From the NCBI GenBank assembly GCA_039923155.1, contig JBDTDI010000016.1, positions 1 to 7,511 on the forward strand: 7,511 nt of DNA, given 5' to 3'. The translations under genes were made by a program, and so were the position numbers. Source of the DNA: Rhodococcus_D sp039923155. GTDB taxonomy: Bacteria > Actinomycetota > Actinomycetes > Mycobacteriales > Mycobacteriaceae. Positions 1 to 6,078 of this stretch are shown one piece after another; position 1 is the stretch's first letter, and every line of letters starts with the position of its first letter. The notes beneath the pieces were generated by a model that worked only from the letters and a program-made list of their open reading frames with translations, did no database searches and had not been told where the DNA came from.

Positions 1-1290
1 GAGCACCGAGGGGCCGACCCCGCCGAGCAGCGCCACCCCGAGCACGACGAGGAAGTAGAGGATCCCCTGGCTGGAGAAGTCGAGGAACTTTCCGAGCCCG
101 GCGAGCAGCGCGGTGGCGAGGGCGGGCACCACCACCGCGGCCACCCAGCTCAGCAGGCGGGGGCGGGAGGAGGTGAAGCGCTGCAACCGGAACCGACGAC
201 TGTGGGACTCCGAGTGGGTGACCATGTGGACGTCGATCGGGCCGGAGTCCTGGACGACGGTGGCGCCGATGCCTTCGTCGAACATCCGCGCCCACCTCGA
301 CCGGCGGGAGGTGCCGAGCACGAGCTGGGTGGCGTTCACGCTGCGGGCGAACTCGAGCAGGGTGGCCGGCACGTCGTCGCCGACCACGCTGTGGACGCTG
401 GCGCCGACGGCCTCCGCGAGCTTGCGGACCCGCACCATCCCGGCCGGCGACGGCCCGGCGATCCCGTCGCCCCGGACCACGTGCACGACCAGGAGCTCAC
501 CCCCGGCGCGGGAGGCGATCCGCTTGGCCCGCCGCACCAACGTCTCCGACTCGGGTCCCCCGGTGACGGACACGACGACCCGCTCGCGGGCCTCCCAGGT
601 GTCGGTGATGGCGTTGTCCGCGCGGTAGCGGGCCAGGGCCGCGTCGACCTGGTCGGCCACCCACAGCAGCGCCAGCTCGCGCAGGGCGGTGAGGTTGCCG
701 GCTCGGAAGTAGTTGCTCAGCGCGGCGTCCACCTTGGCGGGTGCGTACACGTTGCCGTGGGAGAGCCGGCGGCGCAGTGCTTCCGGGGTGATGTCCACGA
801 GCTCGACCTGCTCGGCGCGGCGGACCACCTCGTCGGGAACGGTCTCCTGCTGGACGACGCCGGTGATGCGCTGCACCACGTCGTTGAGGCTCTCCAGGTG
901 CTGCACGTTGACCGTGGAGAGCACGTCGATGCCCGCGGCCAGCAGCTCGTCGACGTCCTGCCAGCGCTTCTCGTGACGGGCCCCGGGGGCGTTGCGGTGG
1001 GCGAGCTCGTCCACGACCGCCACGTCCGGGTGACGGGCGAGCACCGCGTCGATGTCCATCTCCGCCAGCCCGGCGCCGCGGTGCTCGACCACCCTGCGCG
1101 GCACGACCTCAAGGCCCTCGAGCGCGTGGGCGGTGCGTTCGCGGCCGTGGGTCTCGACCAGCGCCACCACGACGTCACAGCCGCGCTCCGCCCGGCGGTG
1201 GGCCTCCCCGAGCATGGCGAAGGTCTTGCCCACGCCGGGCGCTGCACCCAGGTAGATGCGCAGCTCCCCGCGTCCACCCCTGATGCCCAT
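1..1290 (-). CDS. kdpD: Sensor histidine kinase KdpD, N-terminal half (3' end outside window)
   Basis: KdpD is the membrane sensor kinase that responds to K+ limitation or osmotic stress and phosphorylates KdpE, which switches on kdpFABC. The visible 430 residues cover the cytoplasmic KdpD domain (about 1-215), with a Walker A-like GAAPGVGKT at 15-23, a Walker B-like VVDELAHRNAPG at 92-103, and the family's SHGNVYAP at 177-184. A universal-stress-protein-like domain follows (about 235-358; VVVSVTGG near its start, LVLGTSRRSRW at 323-333). The first membrane segments of the DUF4118-type region lie at about 377-397 and 410-428. The remaining membrane helices and the kinase core lie beyond base 1; full KdpD proteins are about 850-900 residues. 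The ATG at 1290 lies 7 bases after the kdpC stop, with GGTGGA 10 bases upstream. A GTG at 1305 is an alternative start but would overlap kdpC. Co-transcription with kdpC is inferred. Confidence 0.96.
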   Translation of the reverse strand, partial: MGIRGGRGELRIYLGAAPGVGKTFAMLGEAHRRAERGCDVVVALVETHGRERTAHALEGLEVVPRRVVEHRGAGLAEMDIDAVLARHPDVAVVDELAHRNAPGARHEKRWQDVDELLAAGIDVLSTVNVQHLESLNDVVQRITGVVQQETVPDEVVRRAEQVELVDITPEALRRRLSHGNVYAPAKVDAALSNYFRAGNLTALRELALLWVADQVDAALARYRADNAITDTWEARERVVVSVTGGPESETLVRRAKRIASRAGGELLVVHVVRGDGIAGPSPAGMVRVRKLAEAVGASVHSVVGDDVPATLLEFARSVNATQLVLGTSRRSRWARMFDEGIGATVVQDSGPIDVHMVTHSESHSRRFRLQRFTSSRPRLLSWVAAVVVPALATALLAGLGKFLDFSSQGILYFLVVLGVALLGGVGPSVL

Positions 1291-1297
1291 CGCTGCA

Positions 1298-1957
1298 TCA
1301 TCCACCGCTGGGGGTGCCGCAGCGCGCCGCGGTGAGGCCGAGCGCGACGTTGAGCGCGGGCACGTTCACCCGTTCCTCACCGAGGAACCCGAGCTGGCGC
1401 CCAGCGGTGTTGTCGGCCACCAGGGCGGTGACCGCGGCGACCGTCCTGCCGGAGACCCGGGCCACCCGCGGGATCTGCAGTGCCGCGTAGGCCGGGCTGA
1501 TCTGCGGGTCGAGGCCCGAGAAGGAACCGGTGACCGCGTCGGTGGGGACCTGCGCCGGGGTGACACCCTCCCGGGCCGCGACGACCCTGCGGCGGATGCC
1601 GATGTCGGTGGTCAGCGCCTCGCTGTTGGGGCCCAGGTTGCTGCCGCCGCTGTTCGCGGGGTCACCGGGGGCCATCGCTGCCGTTGTCGGATCCTTGGCC
1701 GTGGAGTCACCCTTCACCCGGGAGTGGAAGTAGGGGTCGGGGCTGCCCGCGGGTACCTGGGGATCCACGCCGAGCAGCGAGCTCCCGACGACACAGCCGC
1801 GGGCGTCGATCAGCGGGGAACCCTCCGCCGAGCTGGAGCCGATCCGGCCGACCCCCCAGACCACGGCCGGGTAGACGAGGCCCACCAGGACGGTGAGCAG
1901 GATCAGGACACGCAGCCCGGCGCCGGTCTGGCGGAGCAGCGAGGTGGTGAACCGCAT
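1298..1957 (-). CDS. kdpC: Potassium-transporting ATPase KdpC subunit
   Basis: KdpC is the single-span accessory subunit of the KdpFABC K+ pump; in the family it sits on the outer face near KdpA and raises the apparent affinity for ATP or K+. The 219-residue product has one membrane segment (about 14-37) and then an outer domain with the family signatures YFHSR (76-80), SGGSNLGP (103-110) and FSGLDPQIS (146-154), followed by QIPRVARVSG (161-170). Length is somewhat above the E. coli protein (about 190), partly because of the stretch between YFHSR and SGGSN. The usual family motif continues RPSA after the Ser; here it reads RVKG, so this loop is divergent. The start lies 3 bases after the kdpB stop and has no strong Shine-Dalgarno sequence, which suggests translation coupled to kdpB. 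The C-terminus ends at the kdpD start region. Confidence 0.97.
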   Translation of the reverse strand: MRFTTSLLRQTGAGLRVLILLTVLVGLVYPAVVWGVGRIGSSSAEGSPLIDARGCVVGSSLLGVDPQVPAGSPDPYFHSRVKGDSTAKDPTTAAMAPGDPANSGGSNLGPNSEALTTDIGIRRRVVAAREGVTPAQVPTDAVTGSFSGLDPQISPAYAALQIPRVARVSGRTVAAVTALVADNTAGRQLGFLGEERVNVPALNVALGLTAARCGTPSGG

Positions 1958-1960
1958 TTT

Positions 1961-4081
1961 TCAGCCGATCCCGGGAATGAGGCGGACGATGAGGTCGATG
2001 ACGTAGATGCCGGCGAACGGGGCGATGACGCCGCCGACGCCGTAGACGCCGATGTTGCGCCGCAGCAGCTTCGCGGCCGTGGCGGGTCGGTAGCGCACGC
2101 CCTTGAGGGCCAGCGGGATGAGCCCGACGATGATGAGGGCGTTGAAGATGACGGCCGAGAGGATCGCCGACGCCGGGCTGGACAGGTGCATGATGTTCAG
2201 CCGGCCCAGCGACGGGTAGATCCCGCTGAACAGCGCGGGCAGGATCGCGAAGTACTTCGCCAGGTCGTTGGCCAGGGAGAAGGTGGTCAGCGCGCCACGG
2301 GTGATGAGCAGCTGCTTGCCGATCCCGACGACCTCGATGAGCTTGGTGGGGTCGGAGTCCAGGTCCACCATGTTCCCCGCCTCCTTGGCCGCGGAGGTAC
2401 CGGTGTTCATGGCCACACCGACGTCGGCCTGGGCCAGCGCGGGGGCGTCGTTGGTGCCGTCCCCCGTCATCGCGACGAGACGCCCGCCCTCCTGCTCGGT
2501 GCGGATGAGCGCGAGCTTGTCCTCCGGCGTCGCCTCGGACAGGAAGTCGTCCACCCCGGCCTCGGCGGCGATCGCCTTGGCGGTCAACGGGTTGTCCCCG
2601 GTGACCATGACGGTGCGGATCCCCATGGCGCGCAGCTCGGCGAACCGCGCGGCGATGTTGGGCTTCACCACGTCGGACAGGGCGATGACACCCAGAACCC
2701 GGGCGGAACCGGACCCGTCCTTCTCGGCCACGACGAGAGGGGTGCCACCCCCGTTGGAGATCTCGTTGACCGCGTCGTCGACGTCGGGGCCGGTGGTTCC
2801 ACCGTTGCCCCTGACCCACGCCACGATCGAGCTGCTGGCCCCCTTGCGGATCTGCACGAGGTCACCGTCGGCGGAGCCCCGCAGGTCCAGACCGCTCATC
2901 CGGGTCTGCGCGGTGAACCCGACGAACTCCGCGCGCAGCTCCTCGGCGGTGGCCTCGACCCCCAGCCCGTGCTCGGCGGCGCACAGGTCGATGACGCTGC
3001 GCCCCTCGGGCGTCTCGTCGGCCAGGCTCGACAGCCGGGCCGTGCGAGCCAGCTCGTGCACGGTGACCTCCCCGACGGGCACCAGGGCGGTGGCCCGCCG
3101 GTTGCCGAAGGTGATGGTGCCGGTCTTGTCCATCAGCAGGGTGTCGATGTCACCCGCCGCCTCGACCGCACGTCCGGACATGGCGAGCACGTTGCGCTGC
3201 ACCAGCCGGTCCATGCCGGCGATGCCGATCGCGGACAACAGGGCGCCGATCGTGGTGGGGATGAGGCAGACGAGCAGGGCGATGAGCTTGATCGGGTCCT
3301 GCATCTGGCCGCCGTAGGCCGCCATCGGTCCGATCGCCACCACTGCGAGGACGAAGATGATGGTGAGCGAGGCGAGCAGGATGTTCAGGGCGATCTCGTT
3401 GGGGGTCTTCTGGCGGGAGGCTCCCTCGACCAGGGCGATCATCCGGTCGACGAACGACTCCCCCGGCTTGGAGGAGATCTGCACGACGATCCGGTCGCTG
3501 AGCACGGTGGTGCCTCCGGTCACGGCGCACCGGTCACCGCCGGACTCACGGATCACCGGCGCGGACTCCCCGGTGATCGCGGACTCGTCGACGCTGGCGA
3601 TGCCCTCCACGACGTCGCCGTCACCCGGGATGACCCCGCCCGCCTCGACGACGACCTTGTCACCCAGGGTCAGCTCGTTGCCGGGCACCTCGGTCTCGGA
3701 CCCGTCGTCGTTGAGACGGCGGGCGATGGTGTCCTTCTTGGCCGCACGCAGGGTGGCCGCCTGGGCCTTGCCGCGGCCCTCGGCGACCGACTCGGCGAGG
3801 TTGGCGAACAGCACGGTGAACCACAGCCACACGGTGACCAGCCACGCGAACACCGACGGGTCCTTGATGGCGAGCACGGTGGTGAGCACCGACCCGATCA
3901 GCACGACGAACATGACCGGGTTGCGGGCCTGGTGGCGTGGGTCGAGCTTGCGCAACGCGTCGGGCAGGGAGGTGAGCAGCTGGCGGGGGTCGAAGATCCC
4001 GGAGCCGACCCGGCTCTCGGCCGCGGTGGACGCACCGCCGGCCGTGGTGTCCTGCACCAGGGGGATGGTGTTCGTGCTCAT
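1961..4081 (-). CDS. kdpB: Potassium-transporting P-type ATPase, catalytic subunit KdpB
   Basis: KdpB is the ATP-hydrolysing subunit of the Kdp pump in the cytoplasmic membrane. The 706-residue product is full length. Visible in order: membrane helices near 54-92; actuator domain with TGES at 170-173; the M4 stretch CLIPTTIGA (272-280); the phosphorylation motif DKTGT at 318-322, with Asp318 the expected phosphorylated residue; nucleotide-domain ETPEGRS (356-362) and KGA (413-415); TGDNPLTA (494-501); and the hinge GDGTNDAPA (540-548). FSLANDLAKY (601-610) carries an Asp and a Lys that match the membrane Asp583/Lys586 pair of E. coli KdpB. C-terminal helices end at about 700. Ser173 in TGES matches E. 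coli Ser162, whose phosphorylation shuts the pump off at high K+, so that control could operate here (inference). The ATG at 4081 shares one base with the kdpA stop (TGATG). Confidence 0.98.
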   Translation of the reverse strand: MSTNTIPLVQDTTAGGASTAAESRVGSGIFDPRQLLTSLPDALRKLDPRHQARNPVMFVVLIGSVLTTVLAIKDPSVFAWLVTVWLWFTVLFANLAESVAEGRGKAQAATLRAAKKDTIARRLNDDGSETEVPGNELTLGDKVVVEAGGVIPGDGDVVEGIASVDESAITGESAPVIRESGGDRCAVTGGTTVLSDRIVVQISSKPGESFVDRMIALVEGASRQKTPNEIALNILLASLTIIFVLAVVAIGPMAAYGGQMQDPIKLIALLVCLIPTTIGALLSAIGIAGMDRLVQRNVLAMSGRAVEAAGDIDTLLMDKTGTITFGNRRATALVPVGEVTVHELARTARLSSLADETPEGRSVIDLCAAEHGLGVEATAEELRAEFVGFTAQTRMSGLDLRGSADGDLVQIRKGASSSIVAWVRGNGGTTGPDVDDAVNEISNGGGTPLVVAEKDGSGSARVLGVIALSDVVKPNIAARFAELRAMGIRTVMVTGDNPLTAKAIAAEAGVDDFLSEATPEDKLALIRTEQEGGRLVAMTGDGTNDAPALAQADVGVAMNTGTSAAKEAGNMVDLDSDPTKLIEVVGIGKQLLITRGALTTFSLANDLAKYFAILPALFSGIYPSLGRLNIMHLSSPASAILSAVIFNALIIVGLIPLALKGVRYRPATAAKLLRRNIGVYGVGGVIAPFAGIYVIDLIVRLIPGIG

Positions 4082-5763
4082 CAGGCGAGTGCCTCTGCGA
4101 TCGGGCCCAGCGCGAGGGCCGGGAAGAAGGTGAGTGCGGCGACCAGGACGACGACGCCGAGGACCAGTCCGCTGAACAGGGTTCCGTGCGTGGGCAGCGT
4201 CCCGACCGTCGCCGGGGTCTTGCGCTGGGCGGCGAGCGAACCGGCCAGCGCGAGGACGAACAGGATGGGCAGGAAGCGCCCGAGCAACATGCAGAGCGCG
4301 AGGGAGATCTGGAAGAAGTCGCTGGTCACCGTGATGCCCGCGAAGGCGCTGCCGTTGTTGTTGGACGCCGACGTGAAGGCGTAGAGCACCTCCGAGAACC
4401 CGTGGATCGAGCTGTTCGTCCCTGGGTCGCCGCTGTTGCCCTGAGCGCTCGTGGTGGAGGACAAGGCGATGGCCGTCGCGCTGCCGGCGAGCACCAGGGC
4501 GGGCATGACGAGCACCGACAGGGCCGCCATGGTGATCTCACGCCGACCGATCTTCTTGCCCAGGTACTCCGGGGTGCGTCCGACCAGCAACCCACCGATG
4601 AACACCGCGATGATCGCGAGCACGAGGATCCCGTAGAGGCCGGTGCCGACGCCGCCGGGGGCGACCTCGCCGAAGAGCATGTTGAGGATCAGTGCTCCGC
4701 CGCCGAGGGCGGTGAAGCTGTCGTGCGCGGCGTTGACCGCGCCGGTGGAGGTGCCGGTGGTGCTCGTCGCGAACAGCACCGACGCGGGGATCCCGAACCG
4801 GACCTCCTTACCCTCCATCATGGCGCCGGCGGCCTTTCCGGCGATGCCGCTGGCGTGCGACTCCGAGACGGTGGTGACGGCCAGGATGGCACCCCACAGC
4901 ACGCCCATGACCCCGAGGATCGTCAGGCCCTGGCGCCGGTCGGCGACCATGGTGCCGAAGGTGCGGGTCAGGCAGACGGGGACGAGCAGGATGGCGAGGA
5001 TCTCGACGATGTTGCTCAGCGGGGTGGGGTTCTCGAACGGGTGGGCGGAGTTGGCGTTGAACACGCCACCGCCGTTGGTCCCCAGCTCCTTGATCGCCTC
5101 CTGGGAAGCGACGGGGGCCAGGGGGTTCCGCGCGGCAACCCCGTCGAGCCCGGTCGAGGAGAAGCCGGCGTGGAAGGACTGGATGACGCCCTGGGTGAGC
5201 AGGATCAGCGCGACGACGAGGGCCAGCGGGAGCAGCACCCGGACCACGCCGCGGAGCAGGTCGGACCAGAAGTTGCCGATCCGCCCGCCGCGGGACCGGA
5301 GGAACCCGCGCACCAGGGCCACCGCCACCGCGAGACCCACCGCGGCCGAGACGAAGTTCTGGACCGTGAGCCCGATCATCTGGGTCAGGTTCGCCATGGT
5401 CGACTCACCGGAGTAGGACTGCCAGTTGGTGTTGGTGACGAAGGAGATCGCCGTGTTGAACGCCACGGACGGCGGGACCGCCGGAACGCCGTTGTTCATC
5501 GGCAGCAGGTTCTGCACCCGCTGGATGAGGTAGAGCAGGGCGATGCTGGCGAAGGAGAACCCCAGCAGGCTGGCGGCGTAGGCGCCCCAGGTCTGGTCCA
5601 CGTCCGGGTCGACCCTGCTCACGCGGTAGAACCCGCGCTCCACGCGCAGGTGCTTGGTCGAGGTGAAGGTGCGGGCCATGTGGTCACCGAGCGGGACGTA
5701 GACGAGCCCGAGCACGACGATGACCACGGACACCTGGAGCGTGGCGGCGAGGGCGGGGCCCAT
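4081..5763 (-). CDS. kdpA: Potassium-transporting ATPase, K+-binding subunit KdpA
   Basis: KdpA is the K+-selecting subunit of the pump, related to the Trk/Ktr/HKT channel-like transporters with four pore-loop repeats. The 560-residue product is about the family's usual length and is rich in membrane helices. The four filter loops can be seen as TNTNWQSYSGE (110-120), GTNGGGVFNANSAHPFENPT (228-247), TSTTGTSTGAVNAAHDSF (333-350) and SASNNNGSAFAG (465-476). Gly232 lies in the second loop, as does the well-studied E. coli filter glycine. The long N-terminal signature with TSTKHLRVERGFYR (34-47) is typical of the family. The ATG at 5763 shares its A with the kdpF stop, and GAGAGA lies 5 bases upstream inside the end of kdpF, which fixes this start. 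The stop overlaps the kdpB start by one base. Confidence 0.98.
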   Translation of the reverse strand: MGPALAATLQVSVVIVVLGLVYVPLGDHMARTFTSTKHLRVERGFYRVSRVDPDVDQTWGAYAASLLGFSFASIALLYLIQRVQNLLPMNNGVPAVPPSVAFNTAISFVTNTNWQSYSGESTMANLTQMIGLTVQNFVSAAVGLAVAVALVRGFLRSRGGRIGNFWSDLLRGVVRVLLPLALVVALILLTQGVIQSFHAGFSSTGLDGVAARNPLAPVASQEAIKELGTNGGGVFNANSAHPFENPTPLSNIVEILAILLVPVCLTRTFGTMVADRRQGLTILGVMGVLWGAILAVTTVSESHASGIAGKAAGAMMEGKEVRFGIPASVLFATSTTGTSTGAVNAAHDSFTALGGGALILNMLFGEVAPGGVGTGLYGILVLAIIAVFIGGLLVGRTPEYLGKKIGRREITMAALSVLVMPALVLAGSATAIALSSTTSAQGNSGDPGTNSSIHGFSEVLYAFTSASNNNGSAFAGITVTSDFFQISLALCMLLGRFLPILFVLALAGSLAAQRKTPATVGTLPTHGTLFSGLVLGVVVLVAALTFFPALALGPIAEALA

Positions 5764-5858
5764 CAGAATCTCTCGGGGTCGAGCAGGGCCACCAGGAGGT
5801 AGACCACCAGCACCGAGGCGATCACGAGCAGCACGATGGTGATCACCACCGGGGTCAC
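5763..5858 (-). CDS. kdpF: KdpF, small membrane subunit of the Kdp ATPase
   Basis: This 31-residue product is one hydrophobic helix ending in VALLDPERF. A single span followed by a short tail of the type (D/N/F)P-E-(K/R)-F just before kdpA is characteristic of actinobacterial KdpF, the lipid-like peptide that stabilises the KdpABC complex. All but one of its codons end in G or C, as expected for a real gene here. The proposed start is a GTG whose bases overlap the stop of the preceding small ORF (GTGA, 4-base overlap); no separate ribosome binding site is seen, so re-initiation is likely. GTG codons at 5849 and 5846 are possible alternative starts. The stop overlaps the kdpA start by one base. 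Confidence 0.9.
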   Translation of the reverse strand: MTPVVITIVLLVIASVLVVYLLVALLDPERF

Positions 5859-5938
5859 CGGCCGTTCAGGGCGCGCAGGGTCAGCGCGCAGACCAGGAAA
5901 CCGCCGATCATCACCAGGACGTAGGCCAGGTCGGCCAT
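5855..5938 (-). CDS. Unnamed 27-residue single-span membrane peptide ahead of kdpF
   Basis: A small ORF of 27 residues begins MADLAYVLVMIGGF and ends LRALNGR. It would form one membrane helix (about residues 4-22) with a positively charged end (two Arg in the last seven residues), predicting its C-terminus in the cytoplasm. Support for coding: a GGAG ribosome binding site 8 bases before the ATG, 26 of 27 codons ending in G or C while the second codon positions are mostly A or T, and a GTGA overlap with kdpF. It is not KdpF itself, because the next ORF carries the KdpF-like ending. I do not recognise a named family. Possible roles are an extra small subunit of the pump, or a leader whose translation sets kdpF expression. 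It is the first gene after the putative kdp promoter region. Confidence 0.78.
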   Translation of the reverse strand: MADLAYVLVMIGGFLVCALTLRALNGR

Positions 5939-5946
5939 CGCAGGTG

Positions 5947-5950
5947 CTCC
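5947..5950 (-). promoter_or_regulatory. Ribosome binding site of the 27-residue ORF
   Basis: GGAG on the minus strand lies 8 bases before the ATG at 5938. It is the only evident Shine-Dalgarno sequence for the first two small ORFs and so probably drives entry of ribosomes into the whole operon. Confidence 0.65.
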
Positions 5951-5962
5951 GTCCACTCCGTC
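5947..5962 (-). repeat. Doubled GACGGAG at the kdp leader ribosome binding site
   Basis: Two exact GACGGAG copies (minus strand, 5962-5956 and 5953-5947) are separated by two bases, giving a 9-base period. The copy nearer the start codon contains the GGAG ribosome binding site. The outer copy could be a decoy or standby ribosome site, half of a protein binding site, or chance in GC-rich DNA. Confidence 0.5.
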
Positions 5963-5963
5963 A

Positions 5964-5976
5964 CACCCGTCGGGTG
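5964..5976. repeat. 13-base palindrome CACCCG-T-CGGGTG
   Basis: Perfect 6-base arms flank a single central base, 26 to 38 bases before the first kdp-operon start codon. In RNA it could form only a short hairpin (5 base pairs with a 3-base loop). In DNA it is the right size for a dimeric regulator's operator. No T-run follows, so it is not an intrinsic terminator. Confidence 0.45.
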
Positions 5977-6033
5977 CGATCCGGTGAGGAGCCTGCCGCC
6001 GCCGGGCGGGCCGCGACCCCGCTTCAACGGCTC

Positions 6034-6072
6034 CTTGACGCCGCCGGGGCCGGTCTTGACGAGTTCCTGACG
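6034..6072. promoter_or_regulatory. Three phased direct repeats C(T/C)TGACG
   Basis: CTTGACG occurs at 6034-6040 and 6055-6061 and CCTGACG at 6066-6072 (plus-strand reading; CGTCA(A/G)G in the direction of kdp). The repeat-to-repeat distances are about 21 and 11 bases, close to two and one turns of the DNA helix. Direct repeats on one helix face are typical of binding by OmpR/PhoB-type response regulators, the family of KdpE. The assignment to KdpE is an inference from position, about 95-135 bases before the first operon start codon. Confidence 0.35.
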
Positions 6073-6078
6073 CGAGAC

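Larger units (their letters stand above)
5939..6078. other. Intergenic region, probable kdp promoter/leader
   Basis: This 140-base gap separates the stop of the HAAS-like gene from the first ORF of the kdp operon. As both lie on the minus strand, it should contain the end of the upstream transcript and the kdp promoter. No convincing -35/-10 pair reading leftward, no hairpin followed by a T-run, and no riboswitch signature were found by eye. It does contain the three repeated or symmetric elements listed separately. Confidence 0.6.

Noticed and set aside
1291..1305. GTG start for kdpD at 1305
   Set aside because: It is in frame but adds only VDDAA, overlaps the kdpC end, and would displace the GGTGGA ribosome binding site; the ATG at 1290 gives the usual short KdpD N-terminus.
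202..1335. Plus-strand open frame of 377 codons
   Set aside because: Exact antisense of the kdpD codon frame; the minus-strand reading gives clear KdpD motifs.
1256..4384. Plus-strand open frame of 1042 codons
   Set aside because: It is antisense to kdpC, kdpB and part of kdpA, which have complete family motifs. Its product is low-complexity, rich in Gly, Asp, Arg and His, as expected when the complement of a GC-rich gene is read; no domain was recognised.
4186..5802. Plus-strand open frame of 538 codons
   Set aside because: Antisense shadow of kdpA with the same Gly/Asp/Arg/His-rich composition and no recognisable motif.
5999..6020. GC-rich self-complementary stretch as a terminator
   Set aside because: GCC/GGC-rich bases can pair, but there is no stable extended stem followed by T residues in the minus-strand direction.
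5939..6078. c-di-AMP (ydaO-type) riboswitch ahead of kdp
   Set aside because: Such riboswitches control K+ transport in some bacteria, but the 140-base gap shows none of the conserved core that I can recognise, and it must also hold the promoter.
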